NCBI GenBank assembly: GCA_929200485.1
Contig: CAKMZU010000056.1
Coordinates: 1 to 6,967, forward strand
Reading direction: 5' to 3'
Length of the DNA stretch: 6,967 nt
From: an uncultured Gammaproteobacteria bacterium
GTDB taxonomy: Bacteria > Pseudomonadota > Gammaproteobacteria > Pseudomonadales > DT-91
Part shown: positions 1-5,567 of the stretch, piece by piece
Layout of the letters: each line of letters starts with the position of its first letter
How positions within the stretch are numbered: position 1 is the stretch's first letter
Notes under the pieces: generated by a model
The model's input: only the letters and a program-made list of their open reading frames with translations
What the model was told of the DNA's origin: nothing
Databases searched by the model: none
Position numbers and translations under genes: made by a program

Positions 1-225
1 GCTGGGGCGCTGTCTGCTAAAAACGGTAACTTTTTATCTTCTGCTTCCCTAAGGGTATTTACATGTTTTCCATGTTTGAAGCAGAAGCCCTGCTGGGGTA
101 ATCATTTTTGGGCAAAAGGCTATTGTGTTGATACAGTTGGTGTCGATGCACAGATGATACGTAAGTAGGTAAGGTATCAAGAAAAGCAGGAGTAGCAAAA
201 AGTTCAGATGAATTTTAAAAGGTAA
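1..225 (+). pseudogene. tnpA: IS200/IS605-family transposase (TnpA), 3' remnant
   Basis: The plus-strand frame starting at base 1 reads through a typical C-terminal part of a Y1 (HUH) transposase. It contains WGNHFWAKGYCVDTVGVDAQ, then MIRK, a stop, and VRYQEKQE. In this family the helix after the TVG motif carries the catalytic tyrosine in a Y-x-x-x-Q pattern. Here the expected Tyr codon is TAG (166-168), with Gln four codons later (178-180). A second in-frame TAG is at 193-195 and the frame closes with TAA at 223-225. The part carrying the HUH motif would lie left of the window. Just before the conserved block, the segment encoded by about bases 20-50 looks longer than or diverged from the usual spacing, so a small insertion or further decay is possible. 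The gene cannot make a working transposase. The identification rests on motif recall; no search was run. Confidence 0.85.
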
Positions 226-274
226 TATTGCTATAGGATAACTCAACCTGCATTCTATGAATGATGTTACTTTG

Positions 275-291
275 GCTCCCTTTAAGGGAGC
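275..291. repeat. Palindromic hairpin, probable right end of the IS200-like element
   Basis: GCTCCC and GGGAGC form six perfect pairs around a five-base loop (TTTAA), and the T/A bases inside the loop could extend the stem. It lies about 50 bp after the stop of the transposase remnant. IS200/IS605 elements carry subterminal imperfect palindromes that the transposase recognises as single-stranded hairpins, so this fits the right end, with the cleavage site probably between here and the speD stop. No T-run follows on either strand, so a classical intrinsic terminator is less likely, although it could still stop or stabilise speD transcripts. Confidence 0.55.
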
Positions 292-302
292 ATAAGGCAA
301 AT

Positions 303-321
303 CCGGGTTATATGAGCCCAG
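303..321 (-). other. Short hairpin just downstream of speD
   Basis: Read on the minus strand, CTGGG and CCCGG can form a five-pair stem (one G-T wobble) with a nine-base loop, starting about 8 bases after the speD stop codon. There is no T-tract behind it. It may be a weak 3' end structure of the speD transcript or part of the insertion-element end. Chance occurrence is quite possible. Confidence 0.25.
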
Positions 322-328
322 ATATTTA

Positions 329-721
329 TTACTGATAGTTTTGTCGGTGTTTGTCAATCCGCATTGATTGCTCAGTTAATGACTGACCCCGCAATACTTT
401 CATCATCTCAAAACGTTTTGCCTTTAGTCCTTTTTGTATCACGTTAAGGGCTTTTTCTGGCGCTATTTTTCCACAAGTATAAAAATCCACGGATGCATAG
501 CCTGATTCTGGCCATGTATGGATGGAGAGGTGGGATTCTTCAATGACGACCACACCAGTGACGCCCTGAGGGCTGAATCGATGAAATATTGATTGAACAA
601 TGGTTACACCACAGGATTTAGCGGCATTGATTAGTAGCTGACTGATTAAATCCTGATTATCTAAATAGTCGGGATGACAATCGAAGAATTCTAATAAAAG
701 ATGTTGGCTTGCGGTGTGCAT
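329..721 (-). CDS. speD: S-adenosylmethionine decarboxylase proenzyme (class 1B)
   Basis: This enzyme decarboxylates S-adenosylmethionine to give the aminopropyl donor for spermidine synthesis in the cytoplasm. It is a pyruvoyl enzyme: the proenzyme cuts itself between Glu62 and Ser63, and Ser63 becomes the pyruvoyl group of the alpha chain. The signature EESHLSIHTWPESGYASVDF starts at residue 61, followed by YTCG. Ser63, His68 and Cys83 match the catalytic residues and even the numbering of the short bacterial/archaeal type (Thermotoga maritima SpeD). The 130-residue length is normal for this class. The ATG at 721 starts directly on the conserved MHTASQHLLLEFFDC segment. No good Shine-Dalgarno is visible before it. 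No spermidine synthase (speE) or other polyamine gene is in the window. The gene follows the M23 gene in the same direction after 45 bp but seems to have its own promoter. Confidence 0.97.
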   Translation of the reverse strand: MHTASQHLLLEFFDCHPDYLDNQDLISQLLINAAKSCGVTIVQSIFHRFSPQGVTGVVVIEESHLSIHTWPESGYASVDFYTCGKIAPEKALNVIQKGLKAKRFEMMKVLRGQSLTEQSMRIDKHRQNYQ

Positions 722-753
722 GAATAGTTATTGTTATTTTATGTCGCCGGAGC

Positions 754-762
754 AGTATAGCA
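754..762 (-). promoter_or_regulatory. Extended -10 promoter for speD
   Basis: On the minus strand the gap between the M23 stop and speD contains TGCTATACT, an extended -10 element (TGn plus TATACT, five of six matches to TATAAT). No good -35 hexamer is found 16-18 bases upstream, which is usual for extended -10 promoters. Transcription would begin near 747, giving a leader of about 25 nt before the speD ATG. The upstream part of the promoter overlaps the 3' end of the M23 gene. Confidence 0.45.
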
Positions 763-766
763 TGAG

Positions 767-1660
767 TTAATGAACTTTGATTATCATCCCTGCCTTGGGT
801 TTAAATACGTGGCCGTTATCGCTCATAAAATGAAAGGGCACGGATCGAATGCTAAATCCCTGGTTTTTGCGGATCACAAAATGTAAATGCGGGCCCGTTG
901 AATAGCCGGACGAGCCAGCTCTTGCTAACCGTTGGCCTTGAGCTACTTTGTCACCGGGTTTTACTTCTGCTGTGCCTTGTAGAATATGGGCATAGACAGC
1001 GTAAGTGCCATCGTCATGCAATACATTGATGTAATTGGCTTTATCTAAAAAGTAGGCTTTGGCGCCGCCCATATGGTAGTCATCCTTTACCCAAATGACT
1101 GTGCCGGCACGTGCTGCAGATATATAGGCTCCGACGGGCATGGCAATGTCAACCGAATAAATATTCGGCTCTCTGTAGTGGGAGAAACGCCCCTTAAAAG
1201 ACTGGGTAATTCGGTAAGCTTGCTTACTGCCGACCGGAAACAGATAAGGCTCTTCGGTAGAGTCAGCTTCTGGGTCGCCAAGAATCCAGCGGTATTTATA
1301 TTCGGGTATTGATTGGGTATGTTCAAATAGAATTTCTGTTGAGTCAGCCTTAATTGTTTTTCGTAAAAAACCATTGGCAAAAGCCGTTGATTTTATTTTT
1401 AGATCGATCGGTGCGTGATATGGGTTGATAATGATAAGTTGATATTTGTTGTCGGCTTTATGCTTTACAACAACAGGGCGGTTAAGCTCATGGGTTTTCT
1501 TTTTTATCGCAAGTTTTTCAGCTGATTGATTATGAACCTTACGCTTATCACCAAAAACCCAATTGCCATTTTTATCTTTATATTTATAAATTTCGCCAAT
1601 GCTATGATGAGGAATCAAGGATAGAAGAATAATGGCTAGATTAAACAGTTTTATTTTCAT
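767..1660 (-). CDS. DUF4124 and M23 (LytM-type) envelope metallopeptidase
   Basis: This is a predicted exported zinc endopeptidase of the M23 family, which cut peptide cross-bridges in peptidoglycan or regulate enzymes that do. Residues 1-22 form a signal peptide (MKIKLF, then a hydrophobic stretch). Residues 23-40 (EIYKYKDKNGNWVFGDKR) are the short DUF4124 motif common at the start of gammaproteobacterial envelope proteins. The middle (about 60-150) is a beta-rich linker region without a family I recognise. The M23 domain covers about 150-275, with GRFSH and NIYSVDIAMPVG, then YAVYAHI, then GYSTGPHLHF. Likely metal and catalytic residues are His161, Asp171, His225, His258 and His260. The usual His four residues before the Asp is replaced by Ile167, and His161 probably takes its place, a pattern I recall from other M23 proteins with Y-x-x-D. 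All catalytic motifs are otherwise intact. It follows the P450 gene by 15 bp and is probably co-transcribed with it. Confidence 0.93.
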   Translation of the reverse strand: MKIKLFNLAIILLSLIPHHSIGEIYKYKDKNGNWVFGDKRKVHNQSAEKLAIKKKTHELNRPVVVKHKADNKYQLIIINPYHAPIDLKIKSTAFANGFLRKTIKADSTEILFEHTQSIPEYKYRWILGDPEADSTEEPYLFPVGSKQAYRITQSFKGRFSHYREPNIYSVDIAMPVGAYISAARAGTVIWVKDDYHMGGAKAYFLDKANYINVLHDDGTYAVYAHILQGTAEVKPGDKVAQGQRLARAGSSGYSTGPHLHFVIRKNQGFSIRSVPFHFMSDNGHVFKPKAGMIIKVH

Positions 1661-1667
1661 CCTTGAT

Positions 1668-1672
1668 CCTCC
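1668..1672 (-). promoter_or_regulatory. Shine-Dalgarno of the M23 gene
   Basis: GGAGG on the minus strand lies 7 bases before the ATG at 1660, inside the 15-bp gap after the P450 stop codon. It is the strongest ribosome site in the window. It fixes the start of the M23 gene in front of its signal peptide and supports translation from a shared P450-M23 message. Confidence 0.75.
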
Positions 1673-1675
1673 AGA

Positions 1676-2941
1676 TCAATACTCAACCATAAAAGTGACC
1701 ATCTTACGGCTGATAAAATCCTTTTCGTAAGTGGGTTCTTCCACCAATCTTAACGTAGGAAAATTACCAAGTAACTTCAATGCAAAGGTTCTACCAATCG
1801 CTTTGGCAAGCGCTGCTGCGACACAAAAATGTGAGCCTGAGCCAAAGATAAATACGTCATTTAGATTTTTACGGGTGATATCAAATTTTAACGGATCTTC
1901 AAAGGTGTCTGGATCAATGTTGCCGGCATTTACATTGAATTTAATCATCTCGCCTTTTTTGATTTGCTGCCCTTCAAGTACGACATCTTCTCGAGCAAAT
2001 CGCACACCACCACTATGGGAGAAATAATTCATACGAAGCGCCTCAGTGATAGCATCATCAATGATTTGTGGGTTTTTGTTGATTTGAGGGATAACGTCTG
2101 GGTGAGTAATAAAGGTTTGAATGGCAAAATTCAAAAAGTGTTGGGTGGTGTCAGGGCCCGCCGTCATAAGCGATGCAACAAATGCCATGACTTCTTCGAT
2201 GCTTAAACGGTCTCCATCTTCATCTGCGGTTTGTACCAATACACTGATAAAGTCGTCTCTCGGGTTTTCTCGTCGATCCAGAATAACCGCTTTTACTGTG
2301 TCAATACCTGATTTTGCTAACGAATAATTAATATCACCTTCAGGTGCGTAGGTTGCCATGATTGCATCTGCTAACCCTTTGAATTCTTTCCGGTAGCTAG
2401 TATCGACTCCCACAAGTTCACTTGTGATTTTTAACGGGATTTCAGCAGTGATGTCAGCAAGGTTGAATGGCCCAGTTTTTTTGCTGATAGTTTCTATCGC
2501 TTCATCAACGACCCGGTCAACGATATCCTGCATTTTATGAATATTTCTTGGGGAAAACGCAGGTTGTACCAGTCGTCGGATGCGTCGGTGATCCCCACGA
2601 TCCATGGACATTAAAAGGCCTGATATGAGTTTTTCCAGATCATCCTGCTCGCTTTCAGGTTTTACCGCCGGGGCAAAACGCCAGTCTTTAAAAGAGACAC
2701 TAAAGCGTTCATCTTTGGCAAATTCAAACAGACCATCACGATCAAGCGATAGAACCCAGGCGGCGATGCGCGGGGCAAAAAAAATCTTTTTACCCGTCAG
2801 CATTTCAAGGTTTAGCGGGTTCGGATTCTTGTAATAATCCTGTGTATCATCAGGGTTATACTTGTTGAATGTTGGCTTGGTGATCAATTGCTTAATCACG
2901 TAGCCTGCGATTTTTAGCTTGGTAAAAAGAGAGAGTTCCAT
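1676..2941 (-). CDS. Cytochrome P450
   Basis: This is a bacterial soluble-type P450 monooxygenase of 421 residues, normal for the class. Such enzymes insert one oxygen atom into a substrate using electrons from a ferredoxin and reductase, neither of which is encoded here. Motifs run in the expected order. The C-helix heme-propionate motif DHRRIRR is at 117-123. The I-helix oxygen-activation motif AGPDTT is at 261-266. The K-helix ExxR is Glu300-Arg303. NIDPDTFEDP (341-350) matches the usual N-R-D-P-x-x-F-x-D-P block. The heme loop FGSGSHFCVA (366-375) has the thiolate ligand Cys373. Two residues after the cysteine an Ala stands where Gly is usual. There is no membrane anchor. The ATG at 2941 is the only reasonable start, because a stop codon lies four codons upstream; no strong Shine-Dalgarno is seen. 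The substrate cannot be told from sequence. The gene is divergent from the M24 peptidase and runs into the M23 peptidase. Confidence 0.96.
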   Translation of the reverse strand: MELSLFTKLKIAGYVIKQLITKPTFNKYNPDDTQDYYKNPNPLNLEMLTGKKIFFAPRIAAWVLSLDRDGLFEFAKDERFSVSFKDWRFAPAVKPESEQDDLEKLISGLLMSMDRGDHRRIRRLVQPAFSPRNIHKMQDIVDRVVDEAIETISKKTGPFNLADITAEIPLKITSELVGVDTSYRKEFKGLADAIMATYAPEGDINYSLAKSGIDTVKAVILDRRENPRDDFISVLVQTADEDGDRLSIEEVMAFVASLMTAGPDTTQHFLNFAIQTFITHPDVIPQINKNPQIIDDAITEALRMNYFSHSGGVRFAREDVVLEGQQIKKGEMIKFNVNAGNIDPDTFEDPLKFDITRKNLNDVFIFGSGSHFCVAAALAKAIGRTFALKLLGNFPTLRLVEEPTYEKDFISRKMVTFMVEY

Positions 2942-3004
2942 GAATGAGAATCAAATAGTCGTTTGCTTTTATGTTTATATTTTTTCAGTTGCCACATTAG
3001 ACAC

Positions 3005-3034
3005 AAGACAGCAGGAACATTCAATGGCTAAAAT
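3005..3034 (+). promoter_or_regulatory. Candidate sigma-70 promoter of the M24 peptidase gene
   Basis: In the 134-bp gap between the divergent P450 and M24 genes, AAGACA (3005-3010, four of six matches to TTGACA) and TAAAAT (3029-3034, five of six matches to TATAAT) are separated by 18 bp. Transcription would start near 3041, about 35 nt before the ATG. For the opposite (P450) direction there is an AT-rich run around 2957-2978 but no pair of hexamers I would defend. No clear operator palindrome was seen in the gap. Confidence 0.35.
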
Positions 3035-3065
3035 AGACTAATGATTCGTTTATGCTGATTTAGAT

Positions 3066-3070
3066 AAGGA
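3066..3070 (+). promoter_or_regulatory. Shine-Dalgarno of the M24 peptidase gene
   Basis: AAGGA lies 5 bases before the ATG at 3076. It supports this start, which also matches the expected beginning of the N-terminal domain. Confidence 0.6.
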
Positions 3071-3075
3071 TTTCC

Positions 3076-4446
3076 ATGTTTCGTACTGATATTTATCAAT
3101 CTCGTCGCAAAAAGCTTATTGAGTCTCTGGATACTGGGCATGTGCTTTTTATGGGTAATTCGTTAGTTGGCATGAATTATAAAGACAATGCCTATCCAAT
3201 GATTCAGGATGGTAGCTTTTTGTATTATTTTGGTTTGGATGCGCCAGATCTGGCCGGGCTGATAGATATCGATGAACAAAAGTCTTATCTGGTCGGTGAT
3301 TCACAATCATTGATGGCAGCTGTTTTTATGGGTGATGCGCCTTCAGTGCAATTCTTAGGTGAGAAGTCTGGTTGCGATGCGCATTTATCTTTTGAAAAAT
3401 TGGCTTTGCGACTGCAAAGCGATAATCGACAGGTTCACACCTTGCCGCAATATCGGGAGGATAATGCGTTAAGACTGAAGAAAATCTTGGGTAATACGCA
3501 GATAAAACCATCGAATGCGCTGATTTTAGCTGTCATCAATCAACGAGAAGTAAAAGCAAAGGAAGAGCTTCAGGATATGCGTGAAGGGATGAAAGTCACT
3601 AAGGCCATGCATCTCATGAGTATGCAAAAAACCGCCGCCGGACAAAAAGAAATTGATGTGGTTGCAGAGTTGGTGAAATGCGGTTTAGTCCTTGGTCGGC
3701 AGTTGGCTTACCAACCTATTTTTTCAGTTGATGGTCATATTTTGCATAACCATCATTATGAAAACGTCATGCGCTCCGGTCAGCTAGTGCTTAATGACTC
3801 TGGATGGAATGGTCCTAACCGCTATGCTACAGATATTACCCGAACCTTTCCTGTGAGTGGCAGATTCACTTCCAGGCAGCGAGAGATTTATGAAATCGTC
3901 CTTCAAATGCAACAGGCGGCTTTAGATACCATTAAATCAGGCAGAGTCTATCAGCAAAGCCATATTGCCGCAGCTAAATCGGGGCTCGAAGGTTTGGCGC
4001 AATTAGGTTTAATTAAAGGGAATATTGATGATGCGCTCAATCAAGGGGCTTACGGCTTATTTTTCCCGCATGGGCTAGGGCATTTAATCGGCTTGGATGT
4101 TCATGATATGGAAGGATTAGGCGAAGACTTTTTCGGATATGATCAAAGCGTTAGCCGATCAAATCAATTCGGTCTAAGTGCATTAAGGCTTGGTAAGTCG
4201 TTACGATCCAATATGGTCATTACTGTAGAGCCAGGAATCTATTTTATTCCCAGCCTCATTGAAAAATGGCGAGCTGAAAAGAAGCTTAACGCATTTATCT
4301 GTTACGACAAACTTGAAAGCTATTTAACGTTTGGTGGAGTTCGAATAGAAGATAATATTCGAGTAACCCATGATGGATTTGATAATTTAAGTGTTGAGAT
4401 TCCAAAATCACTCTCTGATGTTGAAGCCGCTTGTGCTGCTAATTAA
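3076..4446 (+). CDS. M24 family Xaa-Pro peptidase (aminopeptidase P / prolidase type)
   Basis: This is a two-metal peptidase that removes residues next to proline from peptides or dipeptides, acting in the cytoplasm (no signal peptide). Residues 1-150 resemble the aminopeptidase P N-terminal domain (for example DGSFLYYFGLDAPDLAGLID from 45). The pita-bread catalytic domain spans about 170-440. Metal ligands are Asp241 and Asp253 (NDSGWNGPNRYATDITRTFP), His336 (FFPHGLGHLIGLDVHD), Glu385 (VITVEPGIYF) and Glu425 (GGVRIEDNIRV). His332, His343 and Arg423 also fit conserved positions. The 40-residue spacing between the two Glu ligands, with the segment YFIPSLIEKWR, is like prolidase (E. coli PepQ, human PEPD) and unlike E. 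coli PepP, where it is about 23. The protein therefore has an aminopeptidase P-like N-terminus and a prolidase-like C-terminus. All active-site residues are present, so it should be active. The preferred substrate (dipeptide or longer) is uncertain, so no symbol is given. Confidence 0.94.
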   Translation: MFRTDIYQSRRKKLIESLDTGHVLFMGNSLVGMNYKDNAYPMIQDGSFLYYFGLDAPDLAGLIDIDEQKSYLVGDSQSLMAAVFMGDAPSVQFLGEKSGCDAHLSFEKLALRLQSDNRQVHTLPQYREDNALRLKKILGNTQIKPSNALILAVINQREVKAKEELQDMREGMKVTKAMHLMSMQKTAAGQKEIDVVAELVKCGLVLGRQLAYQPIFSVDGHILHNHHYENVMRSGQLVLNDSGWNGPNRYATDITRTFPVSGRFTSRQREIYEIVLQMQQAALDTIKSGRVYQQSHIAAAKSGLEGLAQLGLIKGNIDDALNQGAYGLFFPHGLGHLIGLDVHDMEGLGEDFFGYDQSVSRSNQFGLSALRLGKSLRSNMVITVEPGIYFIPSLIEKWRAEKKLNAFICYDKLESYLTFGGVRIEDNIRVTHDGFDNLSVEIPKSLSDVEAACAAN

Positions 4447-4571
4447 GTCATGAGTTAATTTAAGATTAATGATAGGAAGGTGTATCAATATGACTTGATG
4501 AAGCTACTATTGTTGAAACTTTTATTCTGACTGAGTGTCCGTTTATTTTTAATTGATGAACCGATAAAAGT

Positions 4572-5408
4572 ATGAGAGTCATCTATCGAGTTTTATATTT
4601 TGTGTTTGTCTTTTTGTCGAACGTATCCATGCTTTGTTATGGAGCAAAAGATGATCGTATATCAAACCAAATGCAAGGCAAAAAAAGTTTTTCAACGTCT
4701 TTTTTTAATGACAGGTCTAGAATATTTGAAACAGATACATATACAGATACAGAACCAGAACCAGAACCAGAAATAGAAACAGATACAGATACAGAAACAG
4801 AAGGTGTGTATCGAGTTTCTTCAAATAGCATCTGGCCAGTATCAAATAGCCAAAAAAAAATGCAATATTTGTCTGGTTTATCTCCCACCATTTTAAATTT
4901 TAAGACACTTAATGAACACAATCGTCGTTTTTTAGACTCCGAAGATCAATCATCTAGAGTTCTTAAATGGCTAGATCAGCAGCAGAACTATAGCTTAGGA
5001 CAAGAGCAGTTCTTTAGGGACTCTACTTTGAAATCAATAGTACATTCAATTTATGATGGCGAAAGTTTTGATGCGGATGCCTCAAGTGCAAAGCCATCCA
5101 GTCAGACAACATATATAGCACCAACTGATAAGGGTAGTTCTAATGCTCTGGATAGAGCTTCAGGAAATCACAGCGATGAAATCATGAGGGTTAAGGTTAG
5201 TGTTGGTTTCCTTCCATCGCTTGCTAAGGCCTTGGTAATGACGGTAGAAAAAGGCAATAATGGTCAATACTATCGCGTAGATGGCAAATGTTGTCTCCAG
5301 AAATCGACCAAGAAGAGGAATGGAGGGCTGGAGAATGCAAACTTTGAACGGACAACTAAGGCAAGAAGTGAAAGTTTTGTGAAGGCTATTCACATGGGAA
5401 TATATTGA
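4572..5408 (+). CDS. Exported protein of unknown function with Thr/Asp/Glu/Pro repeat linker
   Basis: I do not recognise this family. Residues 1-24 look like a Sec signal peptide (MRVIYR, hydrophobic 7-22, likely cut after Gly24 in CYG-A). There is no proper lipobox, so it is probably periplasmic or secreted. Residues 53-77 are a low-complexity run of alternating T-D, P-E and T-E pairs, encoded by a hexanucleotide repeat, and likely form an extended acidic linker. The remaining 200 residues are polar and include a Ser/Thr-rich stretch (165-200) and a basic C-terminus with a Cys240-Cys241 pair. No catalytic motif is visible. The ATG at 4572 is chosen because it precedes the signal peptide; the ribosome site is weak. 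The frame is long, but the gene has several long A and T runs and no recognisable relatives, so it may be an ORFan, an acquired gene or one in decay. It is convergent with the DUF1329 gene, 159 bp away. Confidence 0.6.
   Translation: MRVIYRVLYFVFVFLSNVSMLCYGAKDDRISNQMQGKKSFSTSFFNDRSRIFETDTYTDTEPEPEPEIETDTDTETEGVYRVSSNSIWPVSNSQKKMQYLSGLSPTILNFKTLNEHNRRFLDSEDQSSRVLKWLDQQQNYSLGQEQFFRDSTLKSIVHSIYDGESFDADASSAKPSSQTTYIAPTDKGSSNALDRASGNHSDEIMRVKVSVGFLPSLAKALVMTVEKGNNGQYYRVDGKCCLQKSTKKRNGGLENANFERTTKARSESFVKAIHMGIY
4731..4802 (+). repeat. Twelve-unit hexanucleotide tandem repeat inside a coding region
   Basis: Twelve consecutive 6-bp units follow the pattern ACAGAT/ACAGAA/CCAGAA. Only two units depart from it (ACATAT in the second position, ATAGAA in the eighth), and three identical CCAGAA units lie in the centre. 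Each unit encodes two residues (TD, TE, PE, or the variants TY and IE). Because the unit length is divisible by three, gain or loss of units would lengthen or shorten the linker without breaking the frame. Confidence 0.95.
4852..4860 (+). repeat. Nine-A homopolymer inside the exported-protein gene
   Basis: Nine A residues in a row cover the codons for Gln-Lys-Lys-Met, shortly after the hexanucleotide repeat. The same gene also has A7 (4680-4686) and T7 (4700-4706) runs. Slippage here by one base, in replication or transcription, would change the reading frame and truncate or alter the protein. Confidence 0.85.
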
Positions 5409-5567
5409 TAAAAGAAGAAAACACTGATCGAACTCTAACGGTAGTGTCGTAACTGAATTGAGCAGGCATTGAACCAAGAATGAGTTGCAAGAGGTGATCA
5501 AAGAAACCAGGCAAGGTATTGCGAACAAGTTTCTTTGACTAAGAATTCTACAGCTAAGAAAGGGACG

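Noticed and set aside
166..195. Two in-frame TAG codons as programmed amber readthrough or pyrrolysine
   Set aside because: An IS200 transposase needs Tyr at the first site, and nothing in the window suggests amber decoding; pseudogene decay is the simpler explanation.
49..357. Open frame of 102 codons on the minus strand with a hydrophobic middle
   Set aside because: It is antisense to the transposase remnant, overlaps the 3' end of speD, and shows no recognisable family or ribosome site.
1073..1380. Open frames on both strands inside the M23 gene
   Set aside because: They are out-of-frame shadows of a well-supported gene.
4445..4496. Inverted repeat AAGTCAT / ATGACTT after the M24 gene as a terminator
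   Set aside because: The arms are only 7 bp, the loop is 38 bases, and no T-run follows.
4637..4921. Minus-strand frame with a Ser-Val/Ser-Gly repeat
   Set aside because: It is the antisense shadow of the hexanucleotide repeat in the exported-protein gene.
5160..5528. Minus-strand open frame of 122 codons with hydrophobic stretches
   Set aside because: It mostly overlaps the exported-protein gene in antisense and has no recognisable motif or clear ribosome site.
5409..5567. Possible short gene remnant or terminator between the convergent genes
   Set aside because: Short open stretches exist on both strands (for example about 18 codons ending at 5537 on the plus strand) but they match no family I know, and no GC-rich stem with a T-run was found.
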